Positions 10,601 to 19,210 of a stretch of 64,000 nt of DNA are shown here, piece by piece. The stretch lies in NCBI RefSeq assembly GCF_020386615.1, contig NZ_CP077769.1, positions 7,599,440 through 7,663,439 on the forward strand, read 5' to 3'. The position numbers and the translations under genes are program-made. Position 1 is the stretch's first letter, and the number at the start of each line of letters is the position of its first letter. The notes beneath the pieces were generated by a model. It saw nothing but the letters and a program-made list of their open reading frames with translations, was not told the DNA's origin and made no database searches. Source of the DNA: Chitinophaga pendula (GTDB taxonomy: Bacteria; Bacteroidota; Bacteroidia; Chitinophagales; Chitinophagaceae).

Positions 10601-13600
10601 TTTCTTTGAAATAGGAGGGCATTCACTTAAAGCTACCCGCCTGATGACGGCCATCCAAAGTGAAATGGGTACAACAATCCGGCTGAAAGATATCTTTGAA
10701 TATCCCACCATTGGCCAGCTGGCTGCCCATATTCGGGAAGCGGATACAGGCAAGGCACTGCCCGCCATTACCACGGCTCCTACTCAAGACTACTATGCGC
10801 TCTCCCACGCACAAAGGAGGATATGGGTGCTCTGTCAGTTCAAGGAAGATAATGCAGCCTATAATATGCCCTATGCAGCAGTAATACGGGGCGCCTTACA
10901 ACCAGCGGTGATGGAAGCAGCCATCACCCTGCTGATGAACAGACATGAAAGCCTTCGCACGGTCTTTATTTCGGTAAATGGAATTCCCTATCAGCAGATA
11001 CGTGTTGATATGCCCGCTCCGATCCTGTTTGAAGATCTTACCGGACTCGATGAAGCTGAACGTCAGCAGCAGGCAGCGCATTTATTTGAACAGGATGCGG
11101 AAAGCCCGTTTGATATTGAAAGAGGGCCACTCTTCCAATTTCATCTGCTGAAAATGAAAGAAACAGAATATCTGCTGATCGTTGTTATACATCACATTAT
11201 CAGTGATGGTTGGTCACAGGGCATATTAGGCAATGAGCTTATAACAATATACAACTCATTGCATAGCGGACTTACACCAGTCCTGCCAGCAATACCGGTA
11301 CAATACAAAGACTATTCCCATTGGCATAATGCACTTATCGAAGCCGGACATTTCTCTGATCAGGAACATTACTGGCTTGACAAACTGAAGGATAAACCCA
11401 ATGGGATCGTATTGCCGGCTGATTTTTCCCGTCAGTCTGTACAGACTTTCAATGGAAAACGAATCACCTTTTCGTTAGGCACTACTGTAACGGAATCGTT
11501 AAACAGGATCAGCAGTGAACAGCAGGCTACGTTGTATATGACGTTGATGAGTATTGTCAATATCTTCTTGTACAAATACACCGGACAACAGGATATTATA
11601 CTCGGATTGCCCATTGCCGCCAGAAAAAGAGAAGAGTTACACGGTACTATCGGCTTTATGGTCAATACTATCATATTCCGTTTATTACTGCAACCGGATG
11701 ATAAGTTTCCAGACTTCCTGCAACAGGTGAAAAAAGAACTGCTGGAAAGTTATGAACATCAGGATTATCCTTTTGATATGCTGGTGGAAAAACTGGACAT
11801 GGAGCGTAATCTCAGTCAGTCACCACTTTTTAACGTGATGGTTGCCTACAATAATACTGACCTGACAGAAGACGATCTGGAGCTGACCGATACGGTGTCA
11901 TATGAATATGAGCAGGCTGATGATTTCAATATGAGCAAATTCGACCTTATTTTCTTTATTCAGCAGGGTATTACGGATGTGGTCGTATCGCTCGAATATA
12001 ACAGTGATCTTTTCGAAGAAGCAACTGCGGCACGTATGGCGAATAATTTCCGCCATCTGTGTGAAAAAATCTGCCTGTTGCCAAACTTAGCATTGCGGCA
12101 GCTGAATGTAGTGAGGCCTGAAGAGGAGCAACAGCTTGTACAAACGTTTAATGATACCTATAAGGACTATGGTGCGCAAAATATCATTGACCTCTTTGAA
12201 GTAGCTGCCCTGCAGTATGCCGATAGGGAGGCTGTGCGTTTCGGCAAGGTATCCGTTAGCTACCGTGTGCTGAATGAACAGGCTAACCGGCTGGCACATC
12301 ACCTGATCGATAAAGAAGGTGTCCGTCCGGGAGATATTATCGGATTGGCACTGGAGCGCTCTGTGAATATGATCATTACCCTGATCGCCATTGTAAAGAC
12401 AGGAGCAGCCTACGTAGCGATAGATCCTGGATATCCGGTAGAAAGGATCCGTTATATGATACAGGATAGCGGGGTAAGCATCTTGTTTGCCGATAGGCAG
12501 GAAATGATGCTGGAGCAAGGGTATGATGGGAAAATTATTCTTGTTGAGGAGGCGATGGCACATTGTCATACTGCTCCGGATAGCAATCCGACACCAGATA
12601 TTGATCCCGAGTCATCTCTGTATATTATTTATACTTCCGGCTCCACAGGTACTCCCAACGGAGCAGTACTTTCACATGGCCTGCTGGCAAACCTTATTAT
12701 CTGGCAATTACAAGACAGCGGTATTGATCCGGGGCTATCCTGTTTACAGTTCACTTCCGTTAATTTCTGTGTATCCTTCCAGGAAATATTCAGCACGCTC
12801 TGTAGTGGAGGGTTGCTGCATCTCATTGGCGAAGTAGAAAGGCAGGATATTGAATACCTGGCGGGTTTCCTGTCACAACATGCTATTGAAGTATTATATC
12901 TACCGTTCTCCTATCTCAATTTCTTGTTCAATGAACCGGACAGCGCATTGCATAGTCACCATTTTTCCCTCCGGCATATCATTACAGCGGGTGAACAACT
13001 GAAGATCACCACGGGATTACGCAGATTCCTGACGAAGTATCCTCACATAAAGTTGCATAACCACTATGGCTCATCTGAAATGCATGTGGTGAGTTATTAT
13101 ACAATGGATGTTAATACGCTGGATGATAAAGCCGTTCCTCCTGCGGGTAAGCCGGTCGGCAACACGGCCATCTATATCCTGGATGAATCGAAGAACATTG
13201 TACCGGTGGGTACATGGGGCGAGGTATGTATTTCGGGTAGTTATGAAGTAAAAGGGTACCTGAATAATGCAGCACTGACAGCGGCCCGGTTATTCGATCA
13301 TCCGTTATATTCCAAAAATAGTCATCGGCTGTACTGTTCCGGCGACATCGGGCGTCGCCTGGCAGACGGGAATATTGAAATAAAAGGCCGTAAAGATGGT
13401 CAGATTAAGATTCGGGGATTCCGCGTAGAGCCGGGAGAAGTAGAAACCGTGATCTTCTCTTACCGTCATACAAAAGACGCAGTAGTAGTAGTGAAGGAGG
13501 ATGGCAGAGGACAGTTTGTACTGCTTGCATATGTGGTATTGCTGGGAGGAAGTATCCAGGAATTAAAGGAATATATCTCCGGTACTTTGCCGGGCTATAT

Positions 13601-16600
13601 GGTGCCACGTTTCATACAGCTGGAAGTATTGCCGCTGATGCCGAATGGAAAGGTGGACAGGGCTGCATTACCGGAGCCACCTGAGAGTGAACTGGTAACA
13701 CGTTTTGTTGCTCCCAGGAATGAAAAAGAATCCAGGTTAACAGTATTGTGGAAAGACATACTTGGAGTAACGACAGTAGGGGTGTTAGACAACTTTTTCG
13801 AACTAGGCGGTCATTCGCTCAAAGCTACCCGCCTGGTATCCTCCATCTATCAATCCTTCGGGCAGAAACTGGAACTGATCAATGTATTTAAAAATCCCAC
13901 CATCGAAGCATTGGCCGCATTGCTGCAAGAGGATGGTATCGGGGCACCACAGCGGTTACCTGCAGCGCCAAGGCAGGAATTTTACCCGGTTACGCCGGAA
14001 CAACACCGGCTATGGTTAATGGAACAGCTTAATAATACGGGAACTGCTTACAATATGCCGTTGATGGCGAAGATTAGCGGTGAACTGGATTATGACCGCC
14101 TGTTGGCCGCCCTGATAGCACTGATGCGAGATCAGGAGATATTGAGAACGGCTATTGTCCGTGTGGATGGTACTCCTGTACAGCAGATATTGAGCATGGA
14201 ACAGGTTAAATGTCCACTGGACTTTCACGATCTGCATTTGCTGCCGGAAAAGGACGCCACCAGGGAAAAACTGACCCGGGAGCTATTTGATACCCGCTTC
14301 GACCTGACAACAGCACCATTGTTTAATAGCAGATTGATACGTACGGAGTCCCATACTTATTTCCTGCTGATTAACCTGCATCATATTATCGGAGATGCAG
14401 ATTCCTGTGCTTTGTTACTGGATGAATGGCAGCAGAGATATAATCAGGGAGTAACAGACAAAATAACGACAACGACTTACAAAGATTATGCATACCACCT
14501 GGCACAAAAGATAGCTACGGGAGATACATCGGGGCATGCGTATTGGCTAAGGCAATTAGATGGGCAATTGCCACTTCTCGAAATACCAGTTGATTTCTCC
14601 AGACCTGTCCGTCGTTCTTTCGCAGGTACAAAACAGCAGCATGTTTTTAGTGCGCAAAGCTGGGAGGCTTTACGGCTGCTGGCCCGTCAGCAACATTGTA
14701 GTCAGTTCGCTCTCCTGATGACATTGGTGAAAGTGCTATTGCATAAATATTCCGGTCAGACGGACCTGGTAGTCGGCGGTGTAGTATCTGATCGTACTAA
14801 CAGCGACATGGAGCAACTTATCGGCCTGTTTCTTAATACGCTGCCATTCCGCACCAAACTATCAGGCATTGCGCCATTCACCACCTTGTTGCAAGATGTA
14901 AACCACACCGTGTTGGAAGGAATGGAACATGCTTGGTATCCGGTAGACAGGGTAATGGACGAATTGCAGATACAGGCGCAACCCGGCCGGCTACCGCTGT
15001 TTGACGTAGTGATCTCTTATGAAGATTTACAGCATACAGTTGCAGCTTGTGCTACCGGCGGCCTGCATATAGACCTTGTACCACTGGAAAGTGACACCAG
15101 TAAGTTTGACCTTGCGTTCCATTTCGAAGCATCGTCAGAAGGATTATTACTAACACTCGCTTACAATACAGGCATCTTCTCGTCAGAAAGGATGGCACGT
15201 TTACTACTGCATTTTGATCATCTGGTAGCACAGATCATCGCCGATCCGGCACAGCAGGTTAACACACTTGGTATACTAACGTCCGGAGAACAACAGCAAA
15301 TACTGGAAGTGTTTAATACACCGGATATATCCGCTCCATCAGGTACACTTGTGGAAGCATGGATGCAGACATTGAATAAGCATGCAGGTGCGCAGGCACT
15401 GGTATCCGGATTTAAGCAGTATACGTACCAGATGCTTCATGATCAGGCTACGCGGATAGCCGCTTGCCTCCAGGAACAATACGAGGTGAAGCCAGGGGAT
15501 ATCGTTGGTGTTATGACGGGGAAGTCATTCCTGTATGTAGCCGCATTACTGGCTATTATCCGAACAGGTGCGGCATATCTGCCTATCGATCCGGATTATC
15601 CGGAAGAAAGGATCCGGACTGTATTTCATCGTTCCGGCGCAGCATTATTGCTGATGGATGAGGCTACTGCCTATTCTACCGGAGCGCTTCCTGCTGTAAG
15701 GCAAGTACAACTGGAAGAAGCTGCACTTTACGAGGGCCGGCTAACACCAGTTGATCGCCAACCGGAAAGTATTACCTACGTTATTTATACTTCTGGTTCT
15801 TCCGGTCAACCCAAAGGGGTACCGGTGACAGATGCAGCCTTGCTGAAACTATGCAGCTGGAGCAGTAACACCTTCGGTATGGATGAACATACTAAAGCTG
15901 TACTCTACGCGGGTATTGGATTTGATGCCGGTGTATGGGAGCTTTGGCCAGTCTTACTAGCCGGTGGAAAGTTATTTATACCGGATGAGAGGATACGCAT
16001 GAATATACCGGCATTGCAGCGTTTCCTGGTGGATAAAAAGATTTCGCATTGTTTCCTGCCCACACCGGTGTTCGAGGTGTTATGTCGTCAGGAAGATAAC
16101 CAAGGATTGTCTGATACGCTCTTCCTGACCGGTGGAGATAAATTAAAGTACTACAATCGCAATCTACGGGCTTACAATAACTATGGTCCGGCAGAGGCAG
16201 CTGTAGTGGCTACTGCCTATTCCCTTCAGGACTATAGGGAGGGGATGGAACATATTCCTATAGGAAGGCCATTACCTCATCACCGCGTATATATACTGGA
16301 TGATGGCCAGCGGTTGTTACCAGTCGGCATGACAGGGGAGATTGCGATCGGTGGCCCTTATATCACGAATGGTTACCTGGATGAACCGGCATTGAATGAA
16401 CGGCATTTTGTACCGGACCCTTATTATCCTGGTCAGCGTTTGTATCTCACAGGTGACAGGGGATACTGGCAGGAGGATGGTAATATCATATTCGATGGCA
16501 GAAAGGATGATCAGCTGAAGATAAGAGGGAAGCGTATTACCTTGGGAGAAATAGAGCAATCCCTGCAAAGGCATCCTGATATCCACACCTGTGTGGTGAG

Positions 16601-18434
16601 GCCTTTCCCCGGCAGTAGTGGTGAGATCAGCCTGGTGGCCTATATTGTTTCTCCTGCAGGGGATCAGACCAGCGTATATAGTGCTTATCTCCGGCAATGG
16701 TTGCCCGCTTATATGATTCCTGCGCATTTTATATACCTGGAGCAACTGCCGCTTACGCCAAATGGGAAAGTTGATTATTCGACACTTCCGCTGCCGGTTT
16801 TTACCACCATGCAGACCGATGATACGGCGCCTGTGTCATCGACAGAAGCTACACTACTTGAAATATGGAGACAGATATTTAACAATAACGGATTGTCCGT
16901 CCGGGATAACTTTTTTGAACTGGGAGGTCATTCACTTACAGCTATCAATATTGTAGCCGCGATAGCCCGGCGGTTAAGTGTGGAGATTGATCTCGCGTTG
17001 ATATTTGCTCATCCTACGGTAGCTATGTTGGCTGCTGTAATGCCGGCATCTCTTACTGTCTCTGTGCCGGAACAGGTGTTGCCGGCTACGGAGGAGGCCT
17101 TCCCGCTATCATATGCGCAACAGCGTCTTTGGGCAGCCAGCCAGCTTGATATGACCGGCACAGCTTTCCTGGTACCGCTGGCTTTCAACCTGGACGGTAT
17201 TGTAGACAGTAATCGGTTACAGCAGGCCTTCGATAAAGTAGTACAACAGCATGAAAGCCTGCGAACTGTGTTTGTAAGTAATGATGACCAGGTACAACAA
17301 CAGGTGTGGCCTGTGGAGAGGAGTAGTTGCCAGCTCTTGCTGGAGGAGATGTATTATAGCAGCGAAGAGGAAAGGGCGGCTTTTATCCGGGAGGAGACAG
17401 CCAGGGAGGCATCGACACCATTTACGCTCTTGGCAGGACCCCTGTGCCGCGCAAAACTCATTACGCTGGAAGCTACCTCTCATCTGTTGCTGATCACTTT
17501 ACATCACCTGATTGTAGATGGATTATCCTGTGAAGTACTGTTACACGACCTGGTAGCACAATACCTGGAAGATCTGCCAGTAACGGAAAGACAATTGCAG
17601 TACCGGGATTTTGTACACTGGGAATCACAACGTAATGATGATACAGCTGCAGCATATTGGCAAGCCCGTTTTCGGGGATACCGGGGAGCTTTGCAGTTAA
17701 GGACAGATTTTCAAGCCACCGCTTTGCCAACATATGATGGGAAGAAAATACACCGGATCATCCATGATGACCTGCCTTTCCGTATAAAGGAGATGGGAGC
17801 GGGCGTGACCGGATTCCAGCATTTTTTTGCCTGTCTCAATATATTGCTCTACAGGTATACCGGTCAGCAGGATATCGTGATTGGTGTGCCTTTTACCGGA
17901 AGAGACCATACTGCCTGGAAATGTATTATCGGATTCTTTGTTAACATGCTACCGCTACGTACTGACTTTAGCAGCTGCGATCGGTTTGACCAATTGCTGG
18001 AATTAGTGAAAGCAGATATGGTGGCAACTTTCCGTCACCAGTATTTCCCGCTTGATAAAATATTACAGCAGCAGATAGGGCAACAGGAAACGACTGCGTT
18101 AGTTCCCTATCGCGTAGGCTTCACCTGGCATCCTGACTTACAGGAGCTACCGGTGGATAAACTGCCCTTCCGTATTGATTCCTATGATGTACCATTAGCA
18201 GATGCGAAAGCAGATTTATGGTTTCATGCAGGCATGGATAATGGGCAGACAGCGATTACCCTGGAATATAATACTGCTCTTTTCGAAGAAGCAACTGCCT
18301 GCCTGCTGGCAGATTGTTTCGTTGAAATAATCACACAGACCCTGCAGCAGCCTTGTATAAGGTTCGAAGAGTTGAAATTAAGTATGAGCCCGCATTTGCA
18401 GGCCCGACGATCTATCAGCGACTTTAATATCTGA
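7623..18434 (+). CDS. NRPS: C-A-T-C-A-T-C-A-T-C, third residue Leu
   Basis: About 3603 aa from the ATG at 7623; an in-frame ATG at 7575 would add 16 unconserved residues and overlap the dioxygenase by 14 nt. The first C domain (HHILMDGW at 147; LTPLQEGILFH; FINTIPLRV) is of the DCL type, fitting the D-Asn donor. A1 (TSGSTG at 612) has pocket DAKHSGTIN, not assignable. T1 Ser is 1001. C2 has HH at 1190. A2 (1671) has pocket CVQYIAHVV, with Cys at the Asp235 position and TPNG instead of TPKG. T2 Ser is 2065. C3 (2253) reads HHIIGDADS. A3 (2723) has DAWFLGNVV, the classic Leu code. T3 Ser is 3104. A final full C domain (HHLIVDG, 3294) has no A domain after it and ends in the tail SISDFNI. It should act on Thr loaded by the next protein. 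Confidence 0.96.
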   Translation: MNNVASPNKKIQNIYELTPLQEGILFHTLYQSSGSYIVQTWYTLRGKLDVQILKQSLDVLFMRHEALRTAIVFEKVKQPLQVVMAERQIDFRYEDLRGELPSARPVHIDACLKADREKGFHLTRDSLLRLTVCQEEKEEFRFLWTFHHILMDGWCVEILSNELEHIYFALYSNQQVKLSPPKPYSHYIKWLRQHQAVADTGFWKKYLEGCNKPTGIPRYLLNEQKGMRHREISVDLPAEQVSQLQQLVRRQQVTLNVFMQTLWGILLGKMNGAHDAIFGIITSGRPENLEGVDQMIGLFINTIPLRVSTTDTDSFASVMARIQQHTRDLLLHQHDSLAEIQAIAGADTSLIDHVLIFENYPLAKELETATETRDEGFVISNVAFYDYTHYDFSIVIMPDASSVTIKFEFNELVYDTAYITAVAEGYMSLLEQVLSNPQVALQELCLPVPRQVVATPLWSTDAGTMADVIRIQSRLTPAATALVAGTDTYSYKWLETAAESLADYLLYEKQVTAGERVAVLAGRTVWSVVAMLGIWKAGAVYVPIDQHYPAERQLWMIKDAGINLILTTQPAITWADTYDCLHLHATASCLNRVVSGQLPAVASHQAAYIIYTSGSTGRPKGVIISHVSLAQLIAALKEAMVHQADWQYLLLSPLSFDASLKNILVPLSIGATLHLIEDSRDIPGLGKYISAHGIHAMHTAPAVWEELLHHIPAAQLSSLCCISSGGEAMSRRLAQSLLSCFTGKNIYNTYGPTEITINATVHRVTEQTLLFNTPPIGKPLSGYEVYILNDRKEPQPAGISGEICIGGTGLAMGYVQEEDAAGRYINGLPSLTQRLYRTGDKGVRLPDGEIIFQGRLDDQIKIRGYRIDPVEIDQHLIRFPGVQQVFTTGLKDTGADNYLVTYYTTNAPVERTALRQFLERHLPGFMIPATFVEVPLLALDINGKINRKQLPDPRKEHFFSRKVYVAPATKTEQQLTDIWQRLLGIAEIGTGDNFFEIGGHSLKATRLMTAIQSEMGTTIRLKDIFEYPTIGQLAAHIREADTGKALPAITTAPTQDYYALSHAQRRIWVLCQFKEDNAAYNMPYAAVIRGALQPAVMEAAITLLMNRHESLRTVFISVNGIPYQQIRVDMPAPILFEDLTGLDEAERQQQAAHLFEQDAESPFDIERGPLFQFHLLKMKETEYLLIVVIHHIISDGWSQGILGNELITIYNSLHSGLTPVLPAIPVQYKDYSHWHNALIEAGHFSDQEHYWLDKLKDKPNGIVLPADFSRQSVQTFNGKRITFSLGTTVTESLNRISSEQQATLYMTLMSIVNIFLYKYTGQQDIILGLPIAARKREELHGTIGFMVNTIIFRLLLQPDDKFPDFLQQVKKELLESYEHQDYPFDMLVEKLDMERNLSQSPLFNVMVAYNNTDLTEDDLELTDTVSYEYEQADDFNMSKFDLIFFIQQGITDVVVSLEYNSDLFEEATAARMANNFRHLCEKICLLPNLALRQLNVVRPEEEQQLVQTFNDTYKDYGAQNIIDLFEVAALQYADREAVRFGKVSVSYRVLNEQANRLAHHLIDKEGVRPGDIIGLALERSVNMIITLIAIVKTGAAYVAIDPGYPVERIRYMIQDSGVSILFADRQEMMLEQGYDGKIILVEEAMAHCHTAPDSNPTPDIDPESSLYIIYTSGSTGTPNGAVLSHGLLANLIIWQLQDSGIDPGLSCLQFTSVNFCVSFQEIFSTLCSGGLLHLIGEVERQDIEYLAGFLSQHAIEVLYLPFSYLNFLFNEPDSALHSHHFSLRHIITAGEQLKITTGLRRFLTKYPHIKLHNHYGSSEMHVVSYYTMDVNTLDDKAVPPAGKPVGNTAIYILDESKNIVPVGTWGEVCISGSYEVKGYLNNAALTAARLFDHPLYSKNSHRLYCSGDIGRRLADGNIEIKGRKDGQIKIRGFRVEPGEVETVIFSYRHTKDAVVVVKEDGRGQFVLLAYVVLLGGSIQELKEYISGTLPGYMVPRFIQLEVLPLMPNGKVDRAALPEPPESELVTRFVAPRNEKESRLTVLWKDILGVTTVGVLDNFFELGGHSLKATRLVSSIYQSFGQKLELINVFKNPTIEALAALLQEDGIGAPQRLPAAPRQEFYPVTPEQHRLWLMEQLNNTGTAYNMPLMAKISGELDYDRLLAALIALMRDQEILRTAIVRVDGTPVQQILSMEQVKCPLDFHDLHLLPEKDATREKLTRELFDTRFDLTTAPLFNSRLIRTESHTYFLLINLHHIIGDADSCALLLDEWQQRYNQGVTDKITTTTYKDYAYHLAQKIATGDTSGHAYWLRQLDGQLPLLEIPVDFSRPVRRSFAGTKQQHVFSAQSWEALRLLARQQHCSQFALLMTLVKVLLHKYSGQTDLVVGGVVSDRTNSDMEQLIGLFLNTLPFRTKLSGIAPFTTLLQDVNHTVLEGMEHAWYPVDRVMDELQIQAQPGRLPLFDVVISYEDLQHTVAACATGGLHIDLVPLESDTSKFDLAFHFEASSEGLLLTLAYNTGIFSSERMARLLLHFDHLVAQIIADPAQQVNTLGILTSGEQQQILEVFNTPDISAPSGTLVEAWMQTLNKHAGAQALVSGFKQYTYQMLHDQATRIAACLQEQYEVKPGDIVGVMTGKSFLYVAALLAIIRTGAAYLPIDPDYPEERIRTVFHRSGAALLLMDEATAYSTGALPAVRQVQLEEAALYEGRLTPVDRQPESITYVIYTSGSSGQPKGVPVTDAALLKLCSWSSNTFGMDEHTKAVLYAGIGFDAGVWELWPVLLAGGKLFIPDERIRMNIPALQRFLVDKKISHCFLPTPVFEVLCRQEDNQGLSDTLFLTGGDKLKYYNRNLRAYNNYGPAEAAVVATAYSLQDYREGMEHIPIGRPLPHHRVYILDDGQRLLPVGMTGEIAIGGPYITNGYLDEPALNERHFVPDPYYPGQRLYLTGDRGYWQEDGNIIFDGRKDDQLKIRGKRITLGEIEQSLQRHPDIHTCVVRPFPGSSGEISLVAYIVSPAGDQTSVYSAYLRQWLPAYMIPAHFIYLEQLPLTPNGKVDYSTLPLPVFTTMQTDDTAPVSSTEATLLEIWRQIFNNNGLSVRDNFFELGGHSLTAINIVAAIARRLSVEIDLALIFAHPTVAMLAAVMPASLTVSVPEQVLPATEEAFPLSYAQQRLWAASQLDMTGTAFLVPLAFNLDGIVDSNRLQQAFDKVVQQHESLRTVFVSNDDQVQQQVWPVERSSCQLLLEEMYYSSEEERAAFIREETAREASTPFTLLAGPLCRAKLITLEATSHLLLITLHHLIVDGLSCEVLLHDLVAQYLEDLPVTERQLQYRDFVHWESQRNDDTAAAYWQARFRGYRGALQLRTDFQATALPTYDGKKIHRIIHDDLPFRIKEMGAGVTGFQHFFACLNILLYRYTGQQDIVIGVPFTGRDHTAWKCIIGFFVNMLPLRTDFSSCDRFDQLLELVKADMVATFRHQYFPLDKILQQQIGQQETTALVPYRVGFTWHPDLQELPVDKLPFRIDSYDVPLADAKADLWFHAGMDNGQTAITLEYNTALFEEATACLLADCFVEIITQTLQQPCIRFEELKLSMSPHLQARRSISDFNI
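12180..13690 (+). other. Atypical A domain, Cys at pocket position 235
   Basis: A domain 2 of the NRPS at 7623. The motif normally read as FDxxxQ reads FCVSFQE, so the Asp that holds the substrate amino group is Cys. The rest of the code (VQYIAHVV) matches Pro-activating domains. The A3 loop is TSGSTGTPNG, Asn replacing the conserved Lys. The A7, A8 and A10 motifs (NGKVDR) look normal. A near-identical pocket occurs in the NRPS/PKS protein at 24283. Confidence 0.85.
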
Positions 18435-18487
18435 TCATTTTCCCCTTTTGTATAGTTCCCTAATCTTCAATTACATCCCTTAGTTAT

Positions 18488-19210
18488 ATGCACATGATGT
18501 CTGAGAGCACCCAAAAAGCCGGGCAACAGTATTGGATGAGTAAGATCGCCCATGCTGACAGTTGTTTTCCTGCTCGTCCGGAAGCCAACGCTGTTTATCG
18601 ATCTGTTGACTGTGAGTTATCGCCGGCATTGGTTAATGCGGTACGGGTATTAGGTAAGGCGGATGCACTGACCGAGCTGGCCGTTTATCTGGCTTTTTAC
18701 GGGCTGTTATTACGTAAATACTTTAGTACAGCCAGCGTACTTGTTGCAAGTAGCGCACCGGAGCCGGGGCATGCAGCTGGCAGTGTGGTGTTCTTCTCCC
18801 TGGCAACTGATACTCGCAAAACCTTACGGCAATTACTGCTGGACGTAAAAGGCGATATTGAAGAAGTGCTGCTTTACCAGGATAATGAACTGGAAGTGTT
18901 GCAGACATTATTTGCCAATAATAACATCCCGTTGGCTCCGGCATTGGAATTTGGTTTTACGGTGGCGGACCACCAGGCAGTGCCGTCGTTTGCTGCCACG
19001 TTGGCTATTCGTATAGATAAATCCGCGCATGCTTTTGAACTAGTGTATAGGGAAGATGCTTTTACAGAAGCCCTGGTGCGGTTGATCGGAGAAAGCTATA
19101 CCCTCTTGCTGGAGGAGGGGCTGAAAGATCTTATGCAGGAGTGCGGTAGTATTGGCTTCCTGCCTGCAGCATTACAGGAAACGCTGTTAACCGAGGCAGG
19201 AGGGAAAGGT
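18488..19210 (+). other. N-terminal half-C (C-lobe only) at split junction
   Basis: The segment before the Thr A domain has features of the second half of a C domain: YW near residue 17, a TELAVYLAFYGLLLRKY stretch, then a final strand-helix part before the C-A linker. It lacks the N-lobe and the HHxxxDG site, so it cannot catalyse condensation. The complete C domain sits at the end of the preceding protein. Inferred role: a structural platform for the A domain and/or a docking partner for the upstream protein. Confidence 0.8.

Noticed and set aside
18435..18487. Promoter or terminator in the 53 bp gap between two NRPS genes
   Set aside because: No convincing -33/-7 pair of the Bacteroidota type and no hairpin with a T-run. 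The gap fits a continuous operon.
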